This document shows, piece after piece, positions 22,343 through 30,536 of a stretch of 35,317 bases of DNA. Position 1 is the first letter of the stretch. Every line of letters starts with the position of its first letter. Origin of the DNA: Streptomyces sp. JHA26. GTDB taxonomy: Bacteria; Actinomycetota; Actinomycetes; Streptomycetales; Streptomycetaceae. The stretch lies in NCBI RefSeq assembly GCF_002005565.1, contig NZ_BDJC01000068.1, positions 1-35,317 on the forward strand, written 5' to 3'. The notes below the pieces were generated by a model. The model had not been told where the DNA came from, did not search any database, and saw only the letters and a list, made by a program, of their open reading frames with translations. A program made the position numbers and the translations under genes.

Positions 22343-24499
22343 TCAGCTGCCGTCGGCCGGCCGCGTGAGGTCGTAGAAGGTGGCCGAGCCCGCCGTGACC
22401 TCCTCGAAGGTGGCCTCGACCCAGGAGGTGATCTGCGACGAGCTGCCGGAGCCGCCGCCCATGCCGCCTCCCGCGCCGCCGCCGGAGACGAAGTAGTGGA
22501 TCTTTCCCTCCTCCACGTACTCCTTGAATTGGGCGAGTGTCGGTGACGGGTCCGTGCCGTTGAAGCCGCCGATCGCCATCACCGGTTCACCGGTGCTGAG
22601 CTGGTAGCTCGCGGCGTTCTGGGAGCCGATCGCGGCGGCGACCCACGTGTAGTCGTCGGCGTCGGTCTCCAGCAGCCTCTCGGCCTCGGCGTCGACCCGG
22701 GCGCCGTTGAGCAGGCCGCCCATGCCGCCGCCCCGGCCTCCCGTGCCGCCGTCCTCGCCGGTGGCGCCGTTCGGAGCCGTCCGGCCGCCGGGAGGCGTCT
22801 GGCCGTTCCGGCTGCCGCCGGGGAAGCCGGTGCCCGGCTGGTTCTGCCCCGGCGCGTTCCCGCCGCCCGGGAAGCCGTCGCCCGGGAAGCCGTCGCCCCC
22901 GGGGCCGCCGCCCCGGCCGCCACCGCCCGGACCGCCCCTCGTGCTCGCGCCGGCCGGACCGGCCGTGACGATGGAGCCGCTGTGCCCTTCCCGGACGGTG
23001 CTGAGCGTGTACGCGGTCGGCCCGGCCAGCGCCGCCACGACGCCCAGCCCCGCCACCGCGAGCGCGGTCCGCCGCCCCAGCCGTCCGGCGAAGACGAGTC
23101 CGAGCGCGGCGGTCAGCCCGCCGACGAGGACCAGCCACCTCAGCCACGGCAGGTAGTCGGGCGTGCGGTTCAGCAGGACGTACCCCCAGGCGGCGGTCGC
23201 CGTGACGGCGACGGCGAGCGCCAGGGACGCCGGGACCCGCTCGCGCCGCTGCCACAGGGTCGCGGCGCCCGTGCCGACCACGGCCGCCAGGTAGGGGGCG
23301 AGGGCCACCGTGTAGTACTGGTGGAAGATGCCCGCCATGTAGCTGAAGACGGCCATGGTCATCAGCAGCGAGCCGCCCCAGACCAGGAGGGACGCGCGGG
23401 TCGCGTCGGTACGGCCGCTGCGGCGCAGGGCGACCAGCGCCGCCGCCAGCAGGATCAGGGCCGCCGGCAGCAGCCAGGAGATCTGGCCGCCGATCTCCGC
23501 GTCGAACATCCGGTCCCAGCCGGTCTCGCCCCACTGTCCGCCGGCCCCGCCGCCGGGGCCGCCCCCGCCGCCGACGCTGCCGGTCTCCTCGCCGTTCAGC
23601 CGGCCCAGGCCGTTGTAGCCGAAGGTCAGCTCCAGGAAGCTGTTGTTCTGCGAACCGCCGATGTACGGCCGCGACGACGCCGGCCACAGCTCGACGACCG
23701 CGACCCACCAGCCGCCGGAGACGACGATCACGGCCGCCGCCAGCGCCAGCTGGCCCAGCCGCTTCTTCAGCGCGACCGGGGCGCAGACGCCGTGGACCAG
23801 GGCGAGCGCGGGCAGGATCAGGAAGGCCTGGAGGGTCTTCGCCAGGAACGCGAAGCCGATCGCGACGCCGGCCCACACCAGCCACTTCGTCCGGCCGTCC
23901 TCCAGCGCGCGCACGACGAGGTAGCAGGCGACGGACATCAGCAGCGCCAGCAGCGCGTCCGGGTTGTTGAACCGGAACATCAGCGCGGCGACGGGCGTGA
24001 GCGCCAGCACCCCGCCCGCGATCAGGCCGGCGGCCGGGCCGGAGCGGCGGCGCACGGCCGCGTACACGACGGCGACCGTCGCGACGCCCATGAGCACCTC
24101 GGGGACGAGGATCGACCAGGAACTCAGCCCGAAGACCCGCACCGCCAGCGCCATCGGCCACAGCGCGGCCGGGGGCTTGTCGACGGTGATGGCGTTGCCG
24201 GCGTCGAGCGAGCCGAAGAAGAACGCCTTCCAGGACCGGCTGCCCGCCTGCACGGCCGCCGAGTAGAAGGAGTTGGCGTAACCGGAGGCGCTCAGGTCGT
24301 AGAGGTAGAGCAGCGCGGTGACCAGCAGCAGGCCGAGGAAGGCCGGGCGCACCCAGCTCGGGTCCTCGGGGCGTCCCCGCCACAGTCCGCGCGGCAGGGC
24401 CCGTGCGGGTGGCCGGGGAGGCTGTGCCGGGGGCGGGGCGCCGCTGTCGGCGGGACGCGCATCCCCCTCGTACGTCGTCCGGTCGTGGTGCGTCGTCAT
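22343..24499 (-). CDS. GT39-type (ArnT/PMT-like, YkcB-type) glycosyltransferase
   Basis: This 718-residue membrane enzyme belongs to the GT-C fold. After a Pro-rich tail, the first membrane segment (about 51-68) leads into the extracytoplasmic loop with the catalytic-type acid motif (SLDAGNAITVDKPPAALWP, Asp107-Lys-Pro-Pro). Some ten more membrane segments follow. A long Gly/Pro-rich linker (about 525-600, with repeats like FPGDGFPGGG) then leads to an extracellular domain (about 610-718) with a Gly-rich patch. Such enzymes take a sugar from polyprenyl phosphate and place it on lipid, polymer or protein outside the membrane. The ATG overlaps the stop of the upstream GT2-GtrA gene (ATGA), which would supply the donor. 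Confidence 0.93.
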   Translation of the reverse strand: MTTHHDRTTYEGDARPADSGAPPPAQPPRPPARALPRGLWRGRPEDPSWVRPAFLGLLLVTALLYLYDLSASGYANSFYSAAVQAGSRSWKAFFFGSLDAGNAITVDKPPAALWPMALAVRVFGLSSWSILVPEVLMGVATVAVVYAAVRRRSGPAAGLIAGGVLALTPVAALMFRFNNPDALLALLMSVACYLVVRALEDGRTKWLVWAGVAIGFAFLAKTLQAFLILPALALVHGVCAPVALKKRLGQLALAAAVIVVSGGWWVAVVELWPASSRPYIGGSQNNSFLELTFGYNGLGRLNGEETGSVGGGGGPGGGAGGQWGETGWDRMFDAEIGGQISWLLPAALILLAAALVALRRSGRTDATRASLLVWGGSLLMTMAVFSYMAGIFHQYYTVALAPYLAAVVGTGAATLWQRRERVPASLALAVAVTATAAWGYVLLNRTPDYLPWLRWLVLVGGLTAALGLVFAGRLGRRTALAVAGLGVVAALAGPTAYTLSTVREGHSGSIVTAGPAGASTRGGPGGGGRGGGPGGDGFPGDGFPGGGNAPGQNQPGTGFPGGSRNGQTPPGGRTAPNGATGEDGGTGGRGGGMGGLLNGARVDAEAERLLETDADDYTWVAAAIGSQNAASYQLSTGEPVMAIGGFNGTDPSPTLAQFKEYVEEGKIHYFVSGGGAGGGMGGGSGSSSQITSWVEATFEEVTAGSATFYDLTRPADGS

Positions 24500-25911
24500 C
24501 GTCCGTCCCTCGGGTCGGTGTCGGCGGGGCGTACCGGCGTCGGTCGCACGGTGGCGTCGCCCCGGCTGTGTTCCGCGACGTCACCGGCGCGGAACGGGGT
24601 CGTCGGGCAGGGGGGCGTGGTGTACGGCATCGGTCCGTGCGGCCGCGGGTCCTGCCGCGTCCCCCGGGCGGGCGGCGCGTCCGGGAACACCCAGGCGCGG
24701 AAGAGCAGGAAGCGCAGCACGGTGGCGGCGAGGTTGGCGGCGATCAGCACGGCCAGCTCCGTGGAGTGGGCCGGGTCGGCCGTCGCCGCGCTCAGGGCGG
24801 CGAGCGAACCGCTGGTGAGAGCCAGGCCGATGCCGAAGACGACCAGCCCCTGCGCCTGGTGGCGCACCGCGCCGCCCCGGCCGCGCACCCCGAAGGTCAG
24901 CCGCCGGTTGGCGGCGGTGTTGGCGACCGCGGAGACCAGCAGGGCGAGCGCGTTGGCGAGCTGGGATCCGGCGAGGACGCGGAAGCCGCTGTAGAGCACC
25001 AGGTAGAAGAGGGTGGACAGGACCCCGACGACGCAGAAGCCGACGAGCTGCCGGGCCAGGCCCTGCGGTACGTCCTCGATGTCCCGGTCGCGCGGGTCGT
25101 CGCCGAACGGCCGGGCCAGCCGGTCCAGGGGCAGCGAACCGGTGGCCAGGGCCTTGCCGACCCGCCACACGCCCTTGAGGTCGTCGGTGGCCGTCTTCAC
25201 GATGTGCACGGTGGAGTCCGGGTCGTCGATCCAGTCGACCGGCACCTCGTGGATGCGCAGCCCGGCCCGCTCGGCGAGCACCAGCAGCTCGGTGTCGAAG
25301 AACCAGCCGGTGTCCTCGACCAGCGGCAGCAGCACCCGGGCGACGTCCCGGCGGATCGCCTTGAAGCCGCACTGGGCGTCGGAGAAGCGGGCCTGGAGGG
25401 AGCCGCGCAGGATGAGGTTGTAGGTGCGGGAGACGAACTCCCGCTTGGCGCCGCGCACGACCCGGGAGCTGCGGGCGAGCCGGGAGCCGATCGCCAGGTC
25501 GGAGTGACCGGAGATCAGCGGGGCGACCAGCGGCAGCAGCGCGTTCAGGTCGGTGGACAGGTCGACGTCCATGTAGGCGAGGACCGGGGCGTCGGAGGCC
25601 GACCAGACGGTGTGCAGGGCCCGGCCTCGGCCCTTCTGCTCCAGCCGGGAGGACCTGACCTCGTCGAACTCCGCCGCCAGCCGCGCCGCCACGTGCGGGG
25701 TGGCGTCCGTGGAGGCGTTGTCCGCGACCGTGATGCGGAACGCGTACGGGAAGGTGCGGGTGAGGTGCTCGTGCAGTCTCAGGACGCACGGCCCCAGGTC
25801 CTTCTCCTCGTTGTGGACGGGGATCACCACGTCCAGGACAGGCGTACCGGCTCCCGCGGCCGGGAGGTGCTCCCGCGCCGGCAGGGAACCGGGGGAAGAG
25901 TCGGTTCGCAT
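24496..25911 (-). CDS. GT2-GtrA fusion, polyprenyl-phosphate sugar synthase
   Basis: This 471-residue protein has a DPM1/YkcC-like GT2 domain (about residues 24-265): VLDVVIPVHNEEKDLG, the metal-binding AYMDVDLSTD (Asp115 and Asp117), and DAQCGFKAIRRDVARVLLP. A GtrA domain with four membrane segments (about 312-435, ending FLLFRAWVFPD) follows. It would transfer a sugar from UDP or GDP donors to polyprenyl phosphate and help move it across the membrane. The C-terminal 45 residues are polar. The ATG at 25909-25911 lies 14 nt after the histidine kinase stop and the stop codon overlaps the GT39 start. All four genes from the regulator onward form one minus-strand operon. Confidence 0.93.
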   Translation of the reverse strand: MRTDSSPGSLPAREHLPAAGAGTPVLDVVIPVHNEEKDLGPCVLRLHEHLTRTFPYAFRITVADNASTDATPHVAARLAAEFDEVRSSRLEQKGRGRALHTVWSASDAPVLAYMDVDLSTDLNALLPLVAPLISGHSDLAIGSRLARSSRVVRGAKREFVSRTYNLILRGSLQARFSDAQCGFKAIRRDVARVLLPLVEDTGWFFDTELLVLAERAGLRIHEVPVDWIDDPDSTVHIVKTATDDLKGVWRVGKALATGSLPLDRLARPFGDDPRDRDIEDVPQGLARQLVGFCVVGVLSTLFYLVLYSGFRVLAGSQLANALALLVSAVANTAANRRLTFGVRGRGGAVRHQAQGLVVFGIGLALTSGSLAALSAATADPAHSTELAVLIAANLAATVLRFLLFRAWVFPDAPPARGTRQDPRPHGPMPYTTPPCPTTPFRAGDVAEHSRGDATVRPTPVRPADTDPRDGR

Positions 25912-25925
25912 GGGACCGACTCTTC

Positions 25926-27518
25926 TCAAGTCCCCTGTCGTGTCGGTGTGGTGAGGCTGTGCCGTACCTGTGACTGCGGTCGCGCGCCGTCCCGCGCGGG
26001 TGGTGCGGGCGGTGTGGGCGGCGCGGGCAGTACGGGCGGCGCGGGGAGCGCGGGCAGGTGCACGGTGAAGACCGTCCGGCCCGGCACGCTGTCGACGGTC
26101 ACACCGCCGCCGTGCGCGGTCGTCACGGCCTGCACGATGGCGAGCCCGAGGCCCGTCGAGCCGGTCGCCCGGGACCGCGCGGAGTCGCCGCGCGCGAAGC
26201 GTTCGAAGACGTGCGGCAGCAGCGCGGACGGGATGCCCGGCCCGTCGTCCTCGACGTCCACGCACAGCCAGGACCCGCTGTGCCGCACCCGCGCGGTGAC
26301 GGTCGTACCGGGCGGGGTGTGGGTGCGGGCGTTGGCCAGCAGGTTGACCAGCACCTGCTGGAGCCGGGCGGCGTCCGCCGGCACCGGCGCCGGTTCGTCG
26401 GGCAGGTCGAGCCGCCAGACGTGGTCGAGGCCGGCCGCGCGGGCGTCGCTGACGGTGTCCACGACGAGCGGGACGAGGTCGGTCCGCTCGAACCGCAGCG
26501 GCCGCCCGGCGTCCAGGCGGGCGAGCAGCAGCAGGTCCTCGACCAGCAGGGTCATGCGCCCGGCCTCGGACTCGATGCGGCCCAGCGCGTGCCGGGTGTC
26601 GGGGCCGACCTGTTCGCGTCCCCGGCGGGTGAGTTCGGCGTACCCGCGGATGGAGGCGAGGGGCGTGCGCAGTTCGTGGCTGGCGTCGGCGACGAACCGC
26701 CGTACCCGCGTCTCGCTCTCCTGCCGTGCGTGCAGGGCCCCGTGCACGTGGTCCAGCATCCGGTTGAGCGCGGCTCCGACCCGGCCGACCTCGGTGTGCG
26801 GGTCGCACTCGGACTCGGGGACGCGTTCGTCGAGGTTCACCTCGCCCGCGTGCAGGGGCAGTTCGGAGACGCGGCCGGCGGTGGCGGCGACCCTGCGCAG
26901 GGGACGGGTGGCGACGCCGACGATGACGGTCCCGGCGAGGGAGGCCGCGACGAGACCGGCGGCGGTGACGCTGGCCTCCACGAGGACCAGGGTGCTGATG
27001 GTGCCGGTGACGCCGGAGGTCGGGAGGGCGGCGTAGTAGCCGTCGCGGTACTTCACGCGGTAGTCGCCGAGGCCGGGGATCCCGACGGTGTGCGTGCCGC
27101 CGTCCTGGGGGACGGAGGCCAGCGCGGCGCGCTGAGCCCGGCTGAGGGAGACCGCCGCCGTCCTGCTGAGGTCGGTGCTCTCGTCGTCCCTCCTGCCGTA
27201 CTTGGCGTCGACGACGACACCGCCCCGCACCTCGGCGACGATCGTGCCGCGCGGCTGCGGCCCGTGCCTGACGAACTCGTCGAGGTCCATCCTCTGCGGG
27301 GACCCGCCGCCCTCGGGTCCGCCCGGCGGTCCGAAGCCGGACACGCGCATCGCGACCTCGTGCACCTGCCCGTCCAGCTGCTCGTACAGGTGGGACCGCA
27401 ACGCCACCGTCGTCACCGTGCCGATCACCGCGCACACCACCGCGATCAGCGCCACCGACGCGACGACGAGCCGCGTCCGCAGGGTCCGCGGCCGCGGCCG
27501 TCGCCGTCGGCGGTTCAC
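25926..27518 (-). CDS. Sensor histidine kinase (two-component system)
   Basis: This 530-residue membrane kinase has an Arg-rich start and a first membrane segment at about 17-39. An extracytoplasmic sensor of about 130 residues with Gly/Pro-rich parts follows, then the second segment (about 172-202) and a HAMP domain (TRPLRRVAATAGRVSEL). The phosphoacceptor is His281 (DASHELRTPLASIRG). The ATP-binding domain shows the N box (QQVLVNLLANARTHTPPG), DDGPGIP, and the G2 box GSTGLGLAIVQAV. A Pro-rich tail follows. The GTG start overlaps the response-regulator stop by 4 nt (GTGA). All kinase motifs are intact. The signal is unknown; envelope stress or a small molecule is a guess from the linked glycosyltransferases. 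Confidence 0.96.
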   Translation of the reverse strand: MNRRRRRPRPRTLRTRLVVASVALIAVVCAVIGTVTTVALRSHLYEQLDGQVHEVAMRVSGFGPPGGPEGGGSPQRMDLDEFVRHGPQPRGTIVAEVRGGVVVDAKYGRRDDESTDLSRTAAVSLSRAQRAALASVPQDGGTHTVGIPGLGDYRVKYRDGYYAALPTSGVTGTISTLVLVEASVTAAGLVAASLAGTVIVGVATRPLRRVAATAGRVSELPLHAGEVNLDERVPESECDPHTEVGRVGAALNRMLDHVHGALHARQESETRVRRFVADASHELRTPLASIRGYAELTRRGREQVGPDTRHALGRIESEAGRMTLLVEDLLLLARLDAGRPLRFERTDLVPLVVDTVSDARAAGLDHVWRLDLPDEPAPVPADAARLQQVLVNLLANARTHTPPGTTVTARVRHSGSWLCVDVEDDGPGIPSALLPHVFERFARGDSARSRATGSTGLGLAIVQAVTTAHGGGVTVDSVPGRTVFTVHLPALPAPPVLPAPPTPPAPPARDGARPQSQVRHSLTTPTRQGT

Positions 27519-28255
27519 GACACCGCGGGCTTGATCAGGTAACCGGCACCGCGCCGGGTGTGGATCATCGGCTCGCGTCCGGCGTCGATCTTCCGGCGCA
27601 GGTAGGAGATGTACAGCTCGACCACGTTGGCCTGCCCGCCGAAGTCGTAGGACCAGACCCGGTCCAGGATCTGCGCCTTGCTGAGCACGCGTCGCGGATT
27701 GCGCATCAGGAAGCGCAGCAGCTCGAACTCGGTGGCGGTGAGGTGGATGCCGTCGCCGCCGCGGGTGACCTCGTGGCTGTCCTCGTCGAGGGTGAGGTCG
27801 CCGACGACGAGGACGGAGTCGGAGCGCCGGTCGGCGGCGCCCGAGCGGCGGATCAGGCCGCGCAGCCGGGCGACGACCTCCTCCAGACTGAACGGCTTGG
27901 TGACGTAGTCGTCCCCGCCCGCGGTCAGCCCGGCGATCCGGTCCTCGACCGCGTCCTTGGCGGTCAGGAAGAGCACCGGCACGTCCGGCAGGTCGCGGCG
28001 CAGCCGCCCCAGCACGCTCAGCCCGTCCATGTCGGGCAGCATCATGTCCAGGACGACGGCGTCGGGCCGGAACTCGCGCGCCGCCTGGACGGCGCCGTGC
28101 CCGTCACCGGCGCTGCGGATCTGCCAGCCCTCGTAGCGCAGGGCCATGGACAGCAGTTCGGTGATGGACAGCTCGTCGTCCACCACGAGCACCCGGACGG
28201 GGCTCCCGTCCGGCCTCAGCAGTTCGGTGCGCCCCTGGGGCGAGATCGTGGTCAT
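27515..28255 (-). CDS. OmpR/PhoB-family response regulator
   Basis: This 246-residue protein has a receiver domain with acidic pair VVDDE, phosphoacceptor Asp70 (DAVVLDMMLPDMDG), Thr in LFLTAKD and Lys120 (TKPFS). A winged-HTH output follows (LTATEFELLRFLMRNPRRVL, then VWSYDFGGQANVVELYISYL and RRGAGYLIKP). The ATG at 28253-28255 starts just before the RVLVVDDE strand; an upstream in-frame start would add a non-conserved 23 residues. It is first in the operon with the kinase and two glycosyltransferases. Two palindromes upstream (28276-28319) are candidate sites for autoregulation. Confidence 0.96.
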   Translation of the reverse strand: MTTISPQGRTELLRPDGSPVRVLVVDDELSITELLSMALRYEGWQIRSAGDGHGAVQAAREFRPDAVVLDMMLPDMDGLSVLGRLRRDLPDVPVLFLTAKDAVEDRIAGLTAGGDDYVTKPFSLEEVVARLRGLIRRSGAADRRSDSVLVVGDLTLDEDSHEVTRGGDGIHLTATEFELLRFLMRNPRRVLSKAQILDRVWSYDFGGQANVVELYISYLRRKIDAGREPMIHTRRGAGYLIKPAVS

Positions 28256-28275
28256 ACCGGGCACGATGCCGGGGC

Positions 28276-28338
28276 GCTCTGAGAGCACTCTTTCCCCGGG
28301 CTGTGATTTCTCTGAGAAACCCACAGGGGCCTCTCAGG
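28276..28338 (-). promoter_or_regulatory. Palindromic CTCTGAG elements upstream of the response regulator
   Basis: GCTCTGAGAGC (28276-28286) and TTTCTCTGAGAAA (28307-28319) are perfect palindromes. Their CTCTGAG cores are 33 bp apart, three helical turns. A third, looser CTCTCAGG lies at 28331-28338. This phased set fits binding of an OmpR-family dimer, probably the product of this operon. Confidence 0.65.
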
Positions 28339-28388
28339 AACCTCCCGGGCACACCGCAGGCCGGCGACCGGCTTCGGCCACCCGTCGT

Positions 28389-28417
28389 CCCCGGGCCGGT
28401 CCCCGGGCCGGTCCCCG
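28389..28417. repeat. 12-bp tandem repeat, about 2.4 copies
   Basis: CCCCGGGCCGGT at 28389-28400 and 28401-28412, followed by CCCCGG. It sits directly after the amidohydrolase stop, in the same sort of place as the 20-bp repeat at 5341. Confidence 0.85.
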
Positions 28418-28418
28418 G

Positions 28419-29336
28419 TCAGCCCTCGGGCAGCCCGAACAGCCGGGCCGCGTTGTCGTGGCACACGCCCCGCAGCCACGCGTCCCCCAGCTCCAGCCGC
28501 TCCAGCGCGTGCAGCTGGTGCAGGTAGGGATAGGGGATGTTGGGGAAGTCCGACCCGAGCAGGACCCGGTCGCCGAGCTCCGCCAGCCGGGGCAGGGCCC
28601 GCCGGGGGAAGGGGGCGAGACGCTCGCTGAAGTCGGTGAACGCCATGGTCGTGTCCAGCCGCACCTCGCCGTACCGCTCGGCGAGGTCCAGGAAGTCCTC
28701 GTACTCCGGCATCCCCATGTGCGCGACGACCAGCCGCAGCCGGGGGTGCCTCGCCAGCACCCGCGCGATCGGCTCCGGCCCGGTGTGCTTGCCCGGCGCG
28801 GGCCCGGAACCGCAGTGGATCACCACCGGGACCCCCGCCTCGGCGAGCACCCCCCAGGCACCGTCGAGCAGCTCGTCTGCGGGGTCGTACGCGCCCACCT
28901 GCACGTGGGCCTTGAAGACCCGTGCCCCCGCCTCGACGGCCCGGCCGACGTACGCCTCGACGCCGGGCTCCGGGAAGAGGGTGGAGGTGTGCAGGCAGTC
29001 GGGTGTCCGGCGGGCGAAGTCCACCGCCCAGTCGTTCAGCCACTGCGCCATGCCCGGTTTGTGCGGGTACAGCATGGCGGTGAAGGCCCGCACCCCGAAC
29101 TCCCGGAGCAGTACCGTCCGTTCTTCCTCCTTCTTCCGGTAGGTGATCGGCCACTCCACCCCGCCGGTCAGCGGACCGAGCGCGTCGAAGTACCCCCAGA
29201 CCTTGCGCAGCACCCGCTCGGGCATGAAGTGCGTGTGCACGTCGACGAGGCCGGGCAGCCCGAGCCCCTCCCAGAAGCCACGGACGTGCCGGACCTCCTC
29301 GGGGCCGGCCCCCGGTGCGATGCGGTGATCACTCAT
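28419..29336 (-). CDS. Amidohydrolase-2 family metal-dependent hydrolase/decarboxylase
   Basis: This 305-residue TIM-barrel protein shows the metal ligands of the family: VDVHTH (His34 and His36) near the N-terminus, a later His in PVVIHCGSG, another in VVAHMGMPEYEDF, and the catalytic Asp in LLGSDFPNIPYP. Relatives include ACMSD-like decarboxylases and lactonases, so the reaction is not assigned. The ATG (29334-29336) was chosen over an in-frame upstream start because the upstream part is not conserved in form. It is 62 nt downstream of the DUF2797 gene on the same strand and 163 bp upstream of the response regulator, with a tandem repeat between. Confidence 0.92.
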   Translation of the reverse strand: MSDHRIAPGAGPEEVRHVRGFWEGLGLPGLVDVHTHFMPERVLRKVWGYFDALGPLTGGVEWPITYRKKEEERTVLLREFGVRAFTAMLYPHKPGMAQWLNDWAVDFARRTPDCLHTSTLFPEPGVEAYVGRAVEAGARVFKAHVQVGAYDPADELLDGAWGVLAEAGVPVVIHCGSGPAPGKHTGPEPIARVLARHPRLRLVVAHMGMPEYEDFLDLAERYGEVRLDTTMAFTDFSERLAPFPRRALPRLAELGDRVLLGSDFPNIPYPYLHQLHALERLELGDAWLRGVCHDNAARLFGLPEG

Positions 29337-29398
29337 GCGGCCCACGATCTCCCCGGAAGCCGGACGGGGTCCACCTCCCGGCCGAAGAGGACGCCCGC

Positions 29399-30280
29399 TC
29401 AGAAGAGCCCGTCCTGAACCCCGGCGGGATCATCGAACTCCCGCACGGGGACGTCGCACCGGTCCCCCTCGACGGCCACCAGCTCCCACCCCGTCATCAG
29501 CCGCGTGTCGAGCACGACGACTCCCCGCTCCGTCGCCAGGTGCAGATCCGGCCCGGCGGCCGCCACCAGCTCGCCCCCGACCGCGCCGCCCGCCACCAGC
29601 TCGACCACCTCCCCCACGGCTCCCGGCCCCCGGTCCCCCTCCGCGAGCCCGAACGCCCGCACGTGATCGACGCTCCGGAACGGCTCCGGCGTCAGCGACT
29701 CCGGCCAGCCCCCGAGCGCCACCGCCCGCCCGTGCAACTCGGCGATCTCCGCCGCCCGCTCCTCCTCCGTCGCCGGCAGCGCGGCCCGCACCGCCCGCTT
29801 CCGGGCGTACGGAATGCGATCGGGCACCCGCAGCGCGGCCCGCAGCAGTTCCTCGGTCCGCCGCGCGGCCATCAACGGCCCGGTCCCCAGCCAGCTGAAA
29901 CACACCGCTCCCTGCTCCAGCAGCCGGGCCGTCCCCCTCTCCGCCCCGGTGATCCCCACCTTGACCAGCCCCGGCCCGAACCACGCCAGATACACCCGGT
30001 ACGGCCGCGGATCGTCGGCGATCGTGTCCGCGGCCACCGAGTGCGCCCGGTCCAGCCGCGCGCACTCCCCGCACCGCGCCCCCGCGCTCCGTCCCGGCAC
30101 GACCGACCCGAGGGGACACGCGTGCCCCCGCGCCCCGACACACGTCCGCACACCCCCTGCCGCGATCCCGAAAGCCACCCGTTTCCCCCTGGACAGCGCG
30201 CTGCGCCGGCCACCGACCCACATCAGCACGGGGTCGCCCGCCACCCACCGCAGCCCCGCGCACTTCCATGCCTGTGCCAT
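29399..30280 (-). CDS. DUF2797 family protein
   Basis: This 293-residue protein starts MAQAWKCAGLRW. Cysteines at CVGARGHACPLG and then CGECARLDRAHS look like a small metal-binding knuckle. Then comes PRPYRVYLAWFGPGLVKVGIT, a GIY-YIG-like core in which Tyr and Lys-Val-Gly-Ile are seen, followed by ARLLEQGA and TGPLMAARRTEELL. These are the marks of DUF2797. A nuclease-like fold is therefore likely, but activity is unproven. It is divergent from the LAxTG gene, with a Crp-type palindrome 40 bp before its ATG. Confidence 0.85.
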   Translation of the reverse strand: MAQAWKCAGLRWVAGDPVLMWVGGRRSALSRGKRVAFGIAAGGVRTCVGARGHACPLGSVVPGRSAGARCGECARLDRAHSVAADTIADDPRPYRVYLAWFGPGLVKVGITGAERGTARLLEQGAVCFSWLGTGPLMAARRTEELLRAALRVPDRIPYARKRAVRAALPATEEERAAEIAELHGRAVALGGWPESLTPEPFRSVDHVRAFGLAEGDRGPGAVGEVVELVAGGAVGGELVAAAGPDLHLATERGVVVLDTRLMTGWELVAVEGDRCDVPVREFDDPAGVQDGLF

Positions 30281-30319
30281 CGCCCCGAGCGTACGAGCCG
30301 GCACCGACATCACAGGGCG

Positions 30320-30335
30320 TGTGACATGAGTCACA
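30320..30335. promoter_or_regulatory. Perfect Crp-type palindrome in a divergent promoter
   Basis: TGTGACATGAGTCACA fits both the classic TGTGA-N6-TCACA and the GTG-N6-GNCAC form described for Streptomyces Crp. It is 40 bp from the DUF2797 ATG and about 200 bp from the LAxTG GTG, so an effect on the former is more likely. The rest of the 256-bp gap is AT-richer. It carries two copies of GAAAGGAGAA (about 30400-30427) and a short hairpin, CTGCGCGATTCGCAG (near 30473-30487). Confidence 0.75.
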
Positions 30336-30536
30336 GAAAAATGCGGCCGTCCGGAACAACTATCCCCGTCCGTCCACTTTATCCCGGCGAATACCTGACA
30401 CCAAGAAAGGAGAACCGGGAAAGGAGAAGCCCGTATTTTACGTTCCCTATAAACTCGTCGGCATTCTGGCCACGCTGCGCGATTCGCAGCGGCCATTACT
30501 TTCTCTCTTTCACCAGGCCAGCAGGAAAGGTCCTCA

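Noticed and set aside
24496..27435. A 979-residue minus-strand frame fusing kinase-region sequence to the GT2-GtrA protein.
   Set aside because: The upstream half is an out-of-frame reading of the histidine kinase. The GT2 domain begins right after ATG 25911, which lies 14 nt after the kinase stop.
28389..28417. CRISPR-like array or insertion-sequence ends among the short repeats at 3444, 5341, 15722 and 28389.
   Set aside because: Units are few, without spacers; no cas, transposase or integrase gene is present in the window.
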